A stretch of 64,000 nt of DNA from Flavipsychrobacter sp. (GCA_031292525.1 JARLGY010000064.1:232477-296476); one strand, 5' to 3'; positions 27,501-37,220 are shown, numbered from the stretch's first letter. The notes: generated from the letters alone by a model not told the origin. Numbers and translations are program-made.

Positions 27501-29275
27501 TGTCGTTTGACAGTACCAACCAGCAAATACTAGATGGAAAAATACAATTCAACAATGCACCGGTGGTATGGACATCGCCTTTCCTGCTGGGCTTTATGAG
27601 TCATCTGCAGGGCACCATGAATGGCACAGTAAACATAGCCGGAACATCGGACGCGCCTGAAATAAGCGGTACAGTAGCTGTTGCTGATGCATCAACACAT
27701 ATCGATTTTATTGGCACTACCTATACCATTCCATCTGCAAGGGTTGTGTTTACTAACAACAGGATAGAACTGGGGCAGGTGACACTGTACGACGAGTTTA
27801 AAAATACGGCATCACTTACCGGGCACTTCTCACATCAGGATTTCAAAAACATGCGTATGCGGCTGGTGATGAAAACAAAAAAGTTTGAAGCCTTTAACTT
27901 GCATGACTACGAGAACCAATATTTTTATGGCAACCTTATTTGCGGTGTGGATTCGCTCGTCATATTCGGGCCATTTAATAATATAGATATACGCGTAGTG
28001 AACGGAGTACCTGCTGCTAAATCGCATATATACCTGCCACTGAGCAACTCTACCGATGTGGGTACATATAGCTATGTATCTTTCAAAACATATGGCAAGA
28101 ACCAGGAAAAGGTAAAATATAAAAACAGGGACAAAATAAACATAAGCATAGATGGCAACCTGAATGACCTGGCCGAACTGACAATGGTAATGGACCCCTC
28201 AACCGGGGATGCGATAAGCGCTAAGGGAACAGGCCATATACAACTGCAAATACCATCCAACAACGATATACGGATGTTTGGCACCTACAATATTGACGAA
28301 GGTGATTATGCATTTACCTTCAGGCAGGTAGCTATACATAGAAGGTTTACCCTAAATAGCGCCAGCACCATACAGTTCAACGGACCAGTGACCCAAACCA
28401 GTATGAATGTGGATGCCACCTTCAGCACCAAAACACGCTTATACGACCTATTGAGCGATGCGGAAAAAGCAACCGGCTTCTTATCGCCCAGCGAAATAGC
28501 TGATGCGCAAACACCACAGGAAGTGGATGTGCTGCTGCACATGAACGGTACACTTAAAGACCCCAAACTCACTTTTAATATAGACCTGCCAGACAAAAGA
28601 TCTGTAGGTACGTATGCTTATACCAAACTACAGCGCCTAAACCAGGACGACCAGCAATTGTTTGACCAGGTAGCATCGCTACTACTAGTGTACGACTTTA
28701 TACCGCCTGAAGGCGTGGGGGGTACTATAGCCCGTACGGGAGCTGTGAATAACATCAGCCAGATCGTATCATCAACAGCATCCAGCCAACTTACCAACCT
28801 GGTCAATAAAATAACAGGGAACAATGACGTATCTATAGACTTGCGTTACCAAAACTACAACCTGGCCGACCCATCCATTACTGGGGCAGGCATAAATAGG
28901 AACCAGGTAAGCGTGAACCTAAGAAAAAACTACCTTAACGATAGATTGATAGTAGAAGTGGGCAGTACATCGGACTGGGGGAAACCTGTAAGCACCAGTG
29001 CAAACTCCACCTTTAATGTAGCTGGGGACTTTAGAGTGCAGTACCTGCTGACCCAGGGAGGGGCGTTACGGGCAAATGTATTCCGTACCAGCGACTACGA
29101 TGTTACCCTTGACAGGAATATAAACAGGGCAGGTGTAGGTATGTCCTGGAGAAAAACATTTGATGGTCTTAACGAGTTTTTCCACAGCGAAAAATATGAA
29201 GAAAAGCTAATTAAAAAGCAACCGGTAATGGTACCGGATACTACCGGGTTGAAGAAAATTGGGGGTACAGACTAA
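24521..29275 (+). CDS. tamB: TamB-like translocation and assembly module protein (AsmA/DUF490 family)
   Basis: This giant protein (1584 residues from GTG 24521) has an N-terminal anchor, thousands of bases of beta-rich repeats and a C-terminal DUF490/TamB domain (residues about 1100-1560, including FGTYNIDEGDYAFTFRQV and VSVNLRKNYLNDRLIVEVG). Such proteins span the periplasm as lipid-transfer bridges or help outer-membrane protein assembly. The GTG start cuts the membrane helix: the frame stays open upstream to 24410 and encodes a fitting extension (LKRFLNIIRNTILIIV), but it contains no ATG, GTG or TTG. The real start is therefore uncertain. Its end is 2 bases from the convergent glycosyltransferase stop. 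Confidence 0.9.
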   Translation: MGLLVLLSVLVNMTPVQNFMARKVTEALSHKLKTTVSLNHIRIDFLNSLILQGLFIEGHEHDTILYAGEVKLKVTDWFILRSERPVIQSMELHNAYVHMYRTATSKVWNYDFIADAFAGKKTPEKKSQSQLDFDLKDVDLEQVRFHMDDAWGGEDMDFDIGSLTLDVKTLDFKQKICAANTLKVDNTSIILNEYIAGKPRDPNRKVFPPVDTTPFNPDKWKLSVNKISLAHTIFGLTGSTTIPVANEFDPDHLYIKGINIDASHVNIIGDTIHGNIDNLTAIERCGIVIKKMKAKVTVSPNASICDNLYMETNNSKLHHYYAMLYQRFPDFLDYIDKVVMVIKVKDASVDPKDIAYFAPQLRRLQLYQMQVTGSAKGTVADLTGQNLNVTDGYATIKGDLHMKGLPDINKTFISYTNGEIMTTGASIMKYAPAVKDNGYVALNRILYAYYKGSYTGYIENFAVNGMLKTNLGTIYPNIKMQAPDFTSNNIVYSGTVAGDGVDLGALFTQPDLGAITFKANVSGKAFDPLHASADIDATVNHLYLKGYNYQNIYAHGTLARRKFTGNLLLNDPNLVAAFYGSLDFSTDVASVNATANLLKSDFNALHLTKDTVLAVADLNLNFSGSNIDNFTGFAKLYNLDIKRNQHRLNLDSIYINSTQAGSSKTLTVQSNDVTASITGQYQLSELPYSVQYYFSKYIPNYIKVPVKNAPEQNLVFNVTTTGIDSLLGVLTPFFRGFDNSVVSGSLNTRDQKLTLHAKVPNGTIGNFHLNNVNINGDGNLSLIEVNTSVDNVSIGDSSINGSLGITATLGNDSLNFNIATVTPDANSSVTLNGQILARHDSLFMNLLPSQFFISQAKWNIAGATRVVYSDKYLSIQGLSLQSGIQKITVNSSADNAQSIAINTEHVDLGQIGTLAGLGAYQPDGRLDGSIIISNLFKDLQVSSNLKATGVQFGTDTIGNVVFIGNYNRNKKLITLDPQTGIYKGNSSLVLSGNMSFDSTNQQILDGKIQFNNAPVVWTSPFLLGFMSHLQGTMNGTVNIAGTSDAPEISGTVAVADASTHIDFIGTTYTIPSARVVFTNNRIELGQVTLYDEFKNTASLTGHFSHQDFKNMRMRLVMKTKKFEAFNLHDYENQYFYGNLICGVDSLVIFGPFNNIDIRVVNGVPAAKSHIYLPLSNSTDVGTYSYVSFKTYGKNQEKVKYKNRDKINISIDGNLNDLAELTMVMDPSTGDAISAKGTGHIQLQIPSNNDIRMFGTYNIDEGDYAFTFRQVAIHRRFTLNSASTIQFNGPVTQTSMNVDATFSTKTRLYDLLSDAEKATGFLSPSEIADAQTPQEVDVLLHMNGTLKDPKLTFNIDLPDKRSVGTYAYTKLQRLNQDDQQLFDQVASLLLVYDFIPPEGVGGTIARTGAVNNISQIVSSTASSQLTNLVNKITGNNDVSIDLRYQNYNLADPSITGAGINRNQVSVNLRKNYLNDRLIVEVGSTSDWGKPVSTSANSTFNVAGDFRVQYLLTQGGALRANVFRTSDYDVTLDRNINRAGVGMSWRKTFDGLNEFFHSEKYEEKLIKKQPVMVPDTTGLKKIGGTD

Positions 29276-29277
29276 CT

Positions 29278-30459
29278 TTACCGGGCAATTTCTTTAAAAT
29301 ATTTATCCAGTATTTCTGCTATTGCATCCCAGTCAAACTTTTGGCGTATTACGGCTATCCCTTTTGTGCCTACAGACTTACGCAGTTCTACTGAGCTAAG
29401 CAGTTCGATTACGCTATTGGCGAATGCCTCGGGTTCGCGCTGCATAATGGCGCCTTCGCCACTTTCTATGCCGAGGCCTCTAAAACCAATGTGTGAGCAT
29501 ACTACAGGTACACCCATGGCCATAGCTTCCAGTACTTTATTCTGAGTACCAGCGCCAAAACGAAGGGGAGCCACCACTACACTTGCTGTATTATAAGTTG
29601 CAGCCAGGTCTTTTATGAAACCAGTGACCGTTACATGTTCACTTGCCAGTTCAGCAACCTTAGCTACGGGGCGTTGCCCGGCTATAACAAATTGTACTGT
29701 AGGAAATTTTTTCCGTATGATGGGCAATACTTGTTCTGTAAAATAGACTACTGCATCCACGTTGGGTGCATAGTCCATATTACCGGTAAAAAGCAAAGTA
29801 TTGTTATGCTCATAATCGTGATCCTTTGCAGCAAATGTGGTAAGATCTACCCCGTTAGGCAACAACTTCAGATTGGCTGTAGGATGAGACTGTTTCAAAT
29901 ACTCCAGATCTTCCTGCGAGCATACCAAGTTCAGATCGTAATCATTTAATACCGATTCATACTTCAGCACCCTTTTCTGTTCTATACTTTCAAAGATACG
30001 GGTAGCCAGACCACGCTTTATCAGTTTGCGCCGCTCCCAATACAACGAGAACGCATCGGGCAGATCTAATATACGAGGAATTGTTTTGTTTTGTGATAAA
30101 TATGGAGACATACGCAGGTGCTGCACATGCACCGCATCAAATTGATGCCTGTCCATCAATTCGGCTAGTTGCTGCTTCATTTCGGCACTCTGGAAGTAGA
30201 GCACTTGTATCGGTTTGTTGTCCCATGCACCGGCTAAGCAGTTAACGGCCGATTTCCATTTGGGTAAGTGCACCAGGTGCACCTCTTTAAAGTACTCTTC
30301 CAGCTTTGTTTTATACTGCAGCTCTTCTGGCGATTGCGTAAAGGTAAGCAGGTAAAGCTCATGCTTACCTGCCAGCCTTTTTGCAAGGTTGAAAATCTTC
30401 AGTTTGTCGCCACGGTATGGCGGATAAGGTATGCGGTTGGCTAAAAAAAGTATCTTCAA
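29278..30459 (-). CDS. glycosyltransferase, GT4-type (sugar transferase)
   Basis: This 393-residue GT-B protein opens with ILFLANRIPYPPYRGDKLK, typical of a GT4 subgroup associated with exopolysaccharide clusters. The C-terminal nucleotide-sugar domain contains LLFTGNMDYAPNVDAVVYF and FGAGTQNKVLEAMAMGVPVV, with the conserved donor-binding Glu in LEAM. The start is a TTG; no ATG exists before the upstream in-frame stop. It lies 23 bases after ribBA on the same strand, so co-transcription is likely. Sugar and acceptor are unknown. Confidence 0.88.
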   Translation of the reverse strand: MKILFLANRIPYPPYRGDKLKIFNLAKRLAGKHELYLLTFTQSPEELQYKTKLEEYFKEVHLVHLPKWKSAVNCLAGAWDNKPIQVLYFQSAEMKQQLAELMDRHQFDAVHVQHLRMSPYLSQNKTIPRILDLPDAFSLYWERRKLIKRGLATRIFESIEQKRVLKYESVLNDYDLNLVCSQEDLEYLKQSHPTANLKLLPNGVDLTTFAAKDHDYEHNNTLLFTGNMDYAPNVDAVVYFTEQVLPIIRKKFPTVQFVIAGQRPVAKVAELASEHVTVTGFIKDLAATYNTASVVVAPLRFGAGTQNKVLEAMAMGVPVVCSHIGFRGLGIESGEGAIMQREPEAFANSVIELLSSVELRKSVGTKGIAVIRQKFDWDAIAEILDKYFKEIAR

Positions 30460-30482
30460 ACGGGAAGTGCTTTATCAGGAAC

Positions 30483-31682
30483 TTATTTCAATATTTCGTG
30501 GCCCAGCTTATCACGCTTGGTTTCCAGGTAAAAAGCATTGTGTACGTTTGGCACTATTTCTATAGGCACGTTTTCCACAATATTCAGTCCGTAACCATTC
30601 AGCCCTGCGCGTTTACGCGGGTTGTTGGTCATGAGCCTTATGTTCTTAATACCCAGGTGACGTAGTATCTGTGCCCCCACACCATAATCACGCTGATCGT
30701 TCTTAAAGCCCAGGGCCAGATTAGCTTCCACAGTATCTTTGCCTTCTTCCTGCAGCTTGTATGCTTTCAGTTTGTTGATAAGACCTATACCCCTCCCTTC
30801 CTGATTCATATATAGTACTACACCCTTACCTTCGTGTTCTACCATTTCCATGGCTCTTTGCAGTTGTTCGCCGCAATCGCAACGTAAAGAATGCAAAATA
30901 TCACCGGTAAAGCAAGAGCTGTGTACACGTACCAGCACAGGTTCATCCTTTTTCCATTCGCCTTTTATAAGCGCCAGGTGGTTTTCGCCGGTATTGGTCT
31001 GTTTGAAGGCCACCAGTTTAAAATCACCATGGATAGTAGGCATATCCACCCTCACTATTTCTTCAATGAGTGTTTCGTTCATTAACCTATAGGCTATCAG
31101 GTCTTTTATAGAAATGATCTTCAGGTCAAACTTTTTAGCTATTTCCATCAGCTGCGGTAAGCGGGCCATGGTACCATCATCATTCATGATCTCTACCAGT
31201 ACCCCTGCAGGCTCAAAGCCAGCCATACGGGCCAGATCTACGGTAGCCTCTGTATGCCCCACCCTGCGCAATACTCCTTCGTTACGCGCACGTAACGGGA
31301 ATATATGGCCCGGGCGGCCCAGGTCTTCAGGTTTTGTATTAGGATCTATAAGAGCCTGCACTGTTTTTGCACGGTCTTGCGCAGATATACCGGTAGTACA
31401 TCCGTTACCTATAAGATCTATAGACACTGTAAATGGCGTTTGGTGCAAAACTGTATTGTTTTGTACCATAAGGCTCAGCTTCAATTCATCGCACCTGTCT
31501 TCTGTAAGCGGGGCGCATATAAGCCCACGGCCATGTTTAGACATGAAATTTATGATCTCCGGAGTTACATTCCTGGCGGCCGTTACAAAATCGCCTTCAT
31601 TTTCCCTGTCTTCGTCGTCAACAACAATTAATAATTTCCCGGCTTTCAGATCTTCGAGTGCCGCTTCTATTGTATCAAGCAT
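30483..31682 (-). CDS. ribBA: bifunctional 3,4-dihydroxy-2-butanone-4-phosphate synthase / GTP cyclohydrolase II
   Basis: This enzyme carries out the two entry reactions of riboflavin synthesis. The N-terminal RibB half (residues 1 to about 200) shows [12 protein letters not shown] and [10 protein letters not shown]. The C-terminal RibA half has the zinc-binding stretch [17 protein letters not shown] (about residues 255-271) and NQEGRGIGL. Its 399 residues are normal for the fusion. It sits between two glycosyltransferase genes on the same strand, an odd setting with no other rib gene nearby. No FMN riboswitch was recognised in its short upstream gap. Confidence 0.96.
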   Translation of the reverse strand: MLDTIEAALEDLKAGKLLIVVDDEDRENEGDFVTAARNVTPEIINFMSKHGRGLICAPLTEDRCDELKLSLMVQNNTVLHQTPFTVSIDLIGNGCTTGISAQDRAKTVQALIDPNTKPEDLGRPGHIFPLRARNEGVLRRVGHTEATVDLARMAGFEPAGVLVEIMNDDGTMARLPQLMEIAKKFDLKIISIKDLIAYRLMNETLIEEIVRVDMPTIHGDFKLVAFKQTNTGENHLALIKGEWKKDEPVLVRVHSSCFTGDILHSLRCDCGEQLQRAMEMVEHEGKGVVLYMNQEGRGIGLINKLKAYKLQEEGKDTVEANLALGFKNDQRDYGVGAQILRHLGIKNIRLMTNNPRKRAGLNGYGLNIVENVPIEIVPNVHNAFYLETKRDKLGHEILK

Positions 31683-31766
31683 ATTAACCCTTACTATTAA
31701 GAATGTAAAGGTACAGTGTATTGTATTTATTTAATAAATACTATAATTGTTAATACTGATAATGGT

Positions 31767-32987
31767 CTAATGCGATGTTGGCCGCATCAGATTGAGCTTA
31801 TTAATGATGCGTTTTGTAATATTTCTACGTTCGTATTTATCTTTCACCAATTGGGCTGCTTGCTCACCCATTTCCATAGCACGCTCTTTATCCTCAAGGC
31901 ACCATTTTACGGCCTTTATAAATTCTTCCTTGGTATTAGCCGCCAGGTAGTGTTTTCCGGGAACCGCGTCTATGCCTTGTATGCCTACATCAGTACTGAT
32001 GACCACTTTTTTCAAAGCCATAGCCTCTAGTATCTTTACCCGTATTCCCCCGCCTGAACGGAGAGGTACTATTAGTATCTTTTTATCTTCTACAAACTTT
32101 GCTGCATCGGGCACTTCGCCCATACAATGAGCACCTGGCAAGTTTAAAGCTTTGTATGACTCAGGCATTTGGCGGCCTGCAAAATAAAATTCAAATGCGG
32201 GAAGCTGGCGGTGCATTTCAGGCCATACATCTTCCAAAAACCAATTGAGAGACTCTTTATTTGGCATCCAGTCCATAGCGCCAAGGTGATAGCCGTTCCA
32301 GACCGTTTTTTCATTATCAGGATGAAGACTTGCATTATCTATACCAAAAGGCGCTACCACCATTTGGGTATGTATGCCGCTACCACGCACCAGTGCAGCA
32401 TCAACCTCTGTTATGGGCAGCAACAGGTTGTAGCTGGCCCAGGCAGCTTCTTCGTATTTGCGTAAACGGTGGGCAAGACTCTTCAGGTAATATCTTTTCA
32501 GGGGCGATTTCGTCTCCAGCGCGAAACGCTGCCATATCTGGTATTCTATATTGTGCAAACGTAATATAGTGGCAGCGTTGGGTACGATCTTTTTTATTAC
32601 AGGCAGATAAGAAGTAAGGAATATGCTTTCTATCTGTATTATGTCAGGCTTCAGTTTTTTAAGTACCTCTTCCAGTTTGTGGGCAAATGCAGCATTTTTA
32701 AAACGGACCGCATGATTAGGCTTATTGCTAAAAAGAAAATTAAATATAATATCCAGGTTACGGACATCTGTATTTATATCAGAAACTTCAAAGCCTTTTA
32801 TATCGTGAAACAAGGTAGCCAGCTGTTGCGGAGGTATGTTGTGCCTGGATGTATTCATCGATAGAAGGTAAACATCCATACCGGCATCGCGGTAACCATT
32901 TATCATAGCCTGCACGGCCAGGTTGCCCCCATCATTCATAGGATAGGGTACCCGGTTCGTTATTATTAAGATACTATGTTGCGACAT
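31767..32987 (-). CDS. glycosyltransferase, GT4-type
   Basis: This 406-residue GT-B protein starts with ILIITNRVPYPMNDGGNLAV, and its C-terminal half carries GAMDWMPNKESLNWFLEDVWP and the donor-binding region VPLRSGGGIRVKILEAMALK. The layout matches the glycosyltransferase at 29278-30459, and the two may be distant paralogues. It is the first gene of a minus-strand row with ribBA and that paralogue, and is divergent from two further glycosyltransferases. It probably acts in surface polysaccharide synthesis; the exact sugar is unknown. Confidence 0.88.
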   Translation of the reverse strand: MSQHSILIITNRVPYPMNDGGNLAVQAMINGYRDAGMDVYLLSMNTSRHNIPPQQLATLFHDIKGFEVSDINTDVRNLDIIFNFLFSNKPNHAVRFKNAAFAHKLEEVLKKLKPDIIQIESIFLTSYLPVIKKIVPNAATILRLHNIEYQIWQRFALETKSPLKRYYLKSLAHRLRKYEEAAWASYNLLLPITEVDAALVRGSGIHTQMVVAPFGIDNASLHPDNEKTVWNGYHLGAMDWMPNKESLNWFLEDVWPEMHRQLPAFEFYFAGRQMPESYKALNLPGAHCMGEVPDAAKFVEDKKILIVPLRSGGGIRVKILEAMALKKVVISTDVGIQGIDAVPGKHYLAANTKEEFIKAVKWCLEDKERAMEMGEQAAQLVKDKYERRNITKRIINKLNLMRPTSH

Positions 32988-33158
32988 GACCGCTAATTAA
33001 CAGAAATAAAATGCAACTTTGAAATTATATTTTTGCTGATGGTTAACTCAGCCTTAAAAGCAGCTTACTAAACATAAACTTAACAACGTAGAACAGACTT
33101 ATTTGAGCATTGATATTGTATTGTCATTGGTCAAAATGTATATCTTGCTGCCGCACTC

Positions 33159-34259
33159 ATGAGCAAACCATTAAAAATAACCTGTACCGTCACTAACGAC
33201 CTCAATTACGATCAGCGCATGATACGTATCTGCACTGAATTGTCTTATGCAGGATATAATGTAACACTGGTGGGGTTTAAAAGAAAAAACAGTAAGCCCA
33301 TAATAGAACGCCCTTTTAAACAGGTACGCATACCCATAATTGCAGAACAAGGTAAGCTTTTGTATATAGATTACTGGCTGAAGCTGTTCTTCTTCCTGAT
33401 GTTTAAAAAGGTGGATGTCATTTGTGCTATAGACCTGGATACCATTATGCCGGTTTACTATGCCTCTATTATACGCAGCAAGAAAAGGGTGTATGATGCT
33501 CATGAGCTATTTACAGAACTGAAGGAAGTAATATCTCGACCAGCCATACATAAAATGTGGCTTTGGATAGCAAGGCATACCATACCCAACTTCCCTGTGG
33601 GCTACACCATTGGCGAGAGTTATGCTGCAGAACTACACAAACAGTACGGAGTTAACTATGGTATAGTACGCAACGCCACCATACTAAAGCCCTTGGAAAT
33701 ACCCGCCAAGCCCAATAAATATATACTATACCAGGGTGCCGTAAATGTAGGCCGTTGCTTTGAGCAACTGATACCGGCAATGAAACTGGTTGACGCACCG
33801 CTTATCATTTGTGGCGCTGGTAATTTTTATGACGATGCCGTAGCGCTGGTTTCACAACATAACCTGCAGGATAAGATCACATTTAAAGGATATGTGCCCC
33901 CAGCCCAACTTACAGAATACACACTAAATGCCTGGGTTGGCATCACTCTTTTTGAAGAAACCAGTCTCAGCAATCGCCTATCGCTAGCCAACAGGTTCTT
34001 TGATTATATGCACTTTGCTGTACCCCAGCTATGCATCAAGTACCCTGAATATGAAAAAATAAATGCAGATTACGAGATAGCTTATCTAATAGAAGCCCCT
34101 ACGCCCGAAAATATTGCCGCTGCGCTAAACAAGCTGCTGAATGATGAACCTTATTACCAACGCCTGCAGGCCAATTGCTTGAAGGCACGCGAAAAATATT
34201 GCTGGCAGCAAGAAGCTAAAACCCTACTCAAAACATACGCTCAATTTGCAAAATCATAG
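33159..34259 (+). CDS. glycosyltransferase, GT4-like
   Basis: This 366-residue GT-B-type protein opens with ITCTVTNDLNYDQRMIRICT. It has VYDAHELFTE in the acceptor domain, common in Bacteroidota glycosyltransferases, and a donor domain with ILYQGAVNVGRCFEQLIPAM and LANRFFDYMHFAVPQL. The usual E in the EAMA region is replaced by the NRFFDYM pattern seen in this subgroup. It overlaps the next glycosyltransferase by 14 bases, so the two are translated together and probably act in one pathway. Confidence 0.85.
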   Translation: MSKPLKITCTVTNDLNYDQRMIRICTELSYAGYNVTLVGFKRKNSKPIIERPFKQVRIPIIAEQGKLLYIDYWLKLFFFLMFKKVDVICAIDLDTIMPVYYASIIRSKKRVYDAHELFTELKEVISRPAIHKMWLWIARHTIPNFPVGYTIGESYAAELHKQYGVNYGIVRNATILKPLEIPAKPNKYILYQGAVNVGRCFEQLIPAMKLVDAPLIICGAGNFYDDAVALVSQHNLQDKITFKGYVPPAQLTEYTLNAWVGITLFEETSLSNRLSLANRFFDYMHFAVPQLCIKYPEYEKINADYEIAYLIEAPTPENIAAALNKLLNDEPYYQRLQANCLKAREKYCWQQEAKTLLKTYAQFAKS

Positions 34260-35406
34260 CCTACATATCATAGCCTTTGATGTGCCGGAACCACCTGACT
34301 ATGGAGGCGCCATAGATGTTTTTTATAAAATAAAGGCACTTGCTGCCGCCAGTGTGCAGATCTACCTGCACTGCTTTACCTACGGGGAAAGAAAAGAAGC
34401 CCCGCAACTGGAAGCTATATGCAAGCAGGTATTTTACTATCCACGCCGAACGGGGTTGCGTGGATTGTCTTTGTCAAAACCATACATAGTTAGCTCGCGT
34501 AAGTGCCCGGCACTGCTGCGCAATTTGAAGGATATAGACGCCCCAATATTTTTTGAAGGGCTACATACCACTTACTACCTTACGCATAAAACGCTGAAAG
34601 AACGGTTTAAGATAGTACGTACACATAATATTGAGCACGATTATTATCGCCAGTTATATAAGAAAGGTAAAGGATTTATAAAACGGGCTTACTTTTTAAG
34701 GGAATCTAAAAAGCTAAAAAGATATGAGCAACGGCTAGCACATGCACAGGTTTTGATGGCGCTTTCTACTGCCGATGACACTTATTTTGCCGAAGCATTC
34801 CCGGATGTACGACATGTGTACCTGCCTCCTTTTCACGCATATGAAAAACCAGAGATAAAGACTGGCCGGGGAGGCTACTGCCTGTATCATGGCAACCTGG
34901 CACATCCAGAAAATATTGAGGCGGTGAACTTCCTGCTTAAAGAAGTTGCCCCAAGGGTGAAGTTGCCGTTTATTGTTGCCGGACGCAACCCCTCGCCCAA
35001 GATGGCGGCTTTATGCGCACAGGTGCATAAGTGCCAACTGATCATCAACCCAACAGCCGAGCAAATGACAGACCTACTGCAGAATGCTCAAATAATAGTA
35101 CTGCCCACCTACCAGGTGAGCGGCATGAAATTAAAGTTGTTGGATAGCCTGTACAGTGGTCGGCATGTACTGGTTAACGACCAGATGCTGCATGGCACAG
35201 GCCTTGATGACATATGTCATATTGCCAATAGCCCCATAGAGTTTATAGACTACATTACTGAGCTGCAACATATACCATTTACGGTAGATGATGTGATCAG
35301 CAGGTCTGTATTTATGGTGAGAAATTTTGACAATGCAATAAACGCGCAGAAAATAATTATAAGCTTGCCGCAGATATCTCTCGCACAAACCCCTGCTCAA
35401 TCCTAA
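34246..35406 (+). CDS. glycosyltransferase, GT4-like
   Basis: This protein of 386 residues begins HIIAFDVPEPPDYGGAIDVF, a GT-B N-terminus with the glycine-rich acceptor loop. It has a middle section VRTHNIEHDYYRQLY and a donor domain with YHGNLAHPENIEAVNFLL and VSGMKLKLLDSLYSGRHVLV. The start is a TTG at 34246 inside the end of the preceding gene; no better start is near. The last 50 bases overlap the convergent FtsE-like gene. The substrate is unknown. Confidence 0.82.
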   Translation: MQNHSLHIIAFDVPEPPDYGGAIDVFYKIKALAAASVQIYLHCFTYGERKEAPQLEAICKQVFYYPRRTGLRGLSLSKPYIVSSRKCPALLRNLKDIDAPIFFEGLHTTYYLTHKTLKERFKIVRTHNIEHDYYRQLYKKGKGFIKRAYFLRESKKLKRYEQRLAHAQVLMALSTADDTYFAEAFPDVRHVYLPPFHAYEKPEIKTGRGGYCLYHGNLAHPENIEAVNFLLKEVAPRVKLPFIVAGRNPSPKMAALCAQVHKCQLIINPTAEQMTDLLQNAQIIVLPTYQVSGMKLKLLDSLYSGRHVLVNDQMLHGTGLDDICHIANSPIEFIDYITELQHIPFTVDDVISRSVFMVRNFDNAINAQKIIISLPQISLAQTPAQS

Positions 35407-36043
35407 CCACTCTCGCAGGATATTTCTGTATAATAGTATAATCGTGTGTAGCCATAATGAATGCAGTATTGTAATCGCGACATATATTGAAGAGCAATTG
35501 CATGATCTCATCGGTTGTTTCGGGATCAAGATTACCTGTAGGCTCATCTGCCAGTAACAACTTAGGATTGTTGAGCAAGGCTCGCGCTATATCCACACGT
35601 TGCTGCTCACCACCGCTCATTTCATAGGTCATCTTTACACCTTTGTTGCGCAGACCAACTTTAGATAATACACTTTCAATTTTTTCCTTCATCAGGGCTT
35701 TATCCTTCCAGCCGGTAGCCTTCAGTACAAACTCCAGGTTGTCATACACATTGCGGTCGGTAAGCAGTCTGAAATCTTGGAACACTACACCTAGGTTGCG
35801 ACGCAACAGGGGTACGGTCTGCCATTTTAATGTCTTCAAATCAAAACCCGCTACATTCCCCTCGCCTTCTTTCAGGTACAGATCGCCATACAATGTTTTC
35901 AGCAGGCTACTTTTGCCACTACCCGTTTTCCCTATCAGGTAAACAAATTCTCCCTTATCTACCTCAAAGTTCACATTAGAAAGCACAAGGCTGCTGCTTT
36001 GAAATATATTGGCATTATGCAGGGATACAATAGTTTCACTCAT
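35357..36043 (-). CDS. ftsE: FtsE-like cell-division ABC transporter ATPase
   Basis: This ABC ATPase of 228 residues (from the ATG at 36043) has Walker [11 protein letters not shown]-loop [15 protein letters not shown], signature [16 protein letters not shown] and Walker [16 protein letters not shown]. The sequence matches FtsE, which with FtsX controls peptidoglycan hydrolases at division. No ftsX lies next to it, which is common in Bacteroidota. An L,D-transpeptidase is encoded divergently upstream. The 3' end overlaps the convergent glycosyltransferase gene by 50 bases. Confidence 0.85.
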   Translation of the reverse strand: MSETIVSLHNANIFQSSSLVLSNVNFEVDKGEFVYLIGKTGSGKSSLLKTLYGDLYLKEGEGNVAGFDLKTLKWQTVPLLRRNLGVVFQDFRLLTDRNVYDNLEFVLKATGWKDKALMKEKIESVLSKVGLRNKGVKMTYEMSGGEQQRVDIARALLNNPKLLLADEPTGNLDPETTDEIMQLLFNICRDYNTAFIMATHDYTIIQKYPARVVRIEQGFVREISAASL

Positions 36044-36275
36044 TTGGATATTGGTTGTACTTATGCAAAGAAACAAAGCAAATGGCAACAATTAAAGGTG
36101 CCCATTCACAAATTTAGTTAAAAGAAAGGAGGATATTTTTCACATCAATAATTTCTGGCAATGCCATTTGCACAGGTTAGCCGCCTACACCGTGCAACTT
36201 TATTTTTTCAAGCTTACTCATTCTTATCTAACTACCTATCTGGCATGGATTTAGTTACACTAACTAAAAACAAGC

Positions 36276-37175
36276 ATGTTAAAAAATACTATTGCAATTT
36301 TAAGTATCACTTCTATTTTAGCTATGAGTTGTGAACAGACAACCACGCAAAGCAATTCAACCGGTGACAGCGCTACCACAAAAACAGTAACACCCATCCC
36401 TTCTCAGCCGGTAAACATTACCTACAGGGCAATGTCCACAAAAGATTTGGGGGTGGCTGCGCTGAAAAATATGGACAGCAACCGACTCCAAACTATTTAT
36501 ACCCTTAACCGGGTAGATAAAGAACATCTGTCTAAGATTGATACTTTGATCATTCCCGACAATGTGCAAGCCGATGTCATGCAATATTCCATTTTCCCCA
36601 AGGATGTGCCTGCACTGCAAAATGTGAACAAGATCATTTTCTTTTCATACCCGGCTGAGGCGTTTGCTGCTTACGACCATGGCAAATTGGTACGTTGGGG
36701 TGCAACAAATATGGGGCGCAAAAAAGACCCAACCCCAACCGGCCTTACCTATGCGAACTGGAAAAAAGAAGTAGATACCAGCAGCGTAAAGGACGAGTGG
36801 ATATTGAAATGGAATGTAAACATACTCAACAAAGACGGAGTAGGGTTTCACGAATACGACTTGCCGGGATATCCTGCCTCACATAGTTGCCTGCGCCTTA
36901 TGGATGCGGACGCAGCATATTTGTACCAATGGGTAGACCAATGGACGATGAAAGGCACAGATGATATAAAAGCCCATGGAACACCGGTCATGGTATTTGG
37001 TGCTTATCCGTTTGGCGGTCGCAAGCCGTGGCTGGCCCTGGCTCAAAACCCACATGCACTTGATATGAGTGCGAACGACATCCAGGCCCTTATTCAGCCT
37101 AACCTGCAGGAAATAATGACCGAGCAACAGAAAACAGAAGCTATTCTTGCTGCAAAAAGTACAGCATCAAAATAA
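36276..37175 (+). CDS. L,D-transpeptidase (YkuD-type) lipoprotein
   Basis: This 299-residue lipoprotein has a signal ending ILAMSC (C19). The catalytic domain shows the YkuD pattern: H192 in GFHEYDLPGYP and the nucleophile C205 in ASHSCLRLMD. The canonical motif is SHGC[IV]R; here the glycine is serine and the next residue leucine. Such enzymes cross-link peptidoglycan or attach proteins to it. It stands as a single gene between the FtsE-like gene and a strong terminator. Confidence 0.78.
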   Translation: MLKNTIAILSITSILAMSCEQTTTQSNSTGDSATTKTVTPIPSQPVNITYRAMSTKDLGVAALKNMDSNRLQTIYTLNRVDKEHLSKIDTLIIPDNVQADVMQYSIFPKDVPALQNVNKIIFFSYPAEAFAAYDHGKLVRWGATNMGRKKDPTPTGLTYANWKKEVDTSSVKDEWILKWNVNILNKDGVGFHEYDLPGYPASHSCLRLMDADAAYLYQWVDQWTMKGTDDIKAHGTPVMVFGAYPFGGRKPWLALAQNPHALDMSANDIQALIQPNLQEIMTEQQKTEAILAAKSTASK

Positions 37176-37178
37176 ATT

Positions 37179-37220
37179 ATGATCCGGTGTCTTTAGCATA
37201 TACTAAAGACACCGGATCAT
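37179..37220. terminator. strong bidirectional terminator
   Basis: A perfect 18-bp stem (37179-37196 with 37203-37220, loop CATATA) lies between the convergent L,D-transpeptidase and cupin genes, immediately after the former's stop. Confidence 0.88.
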
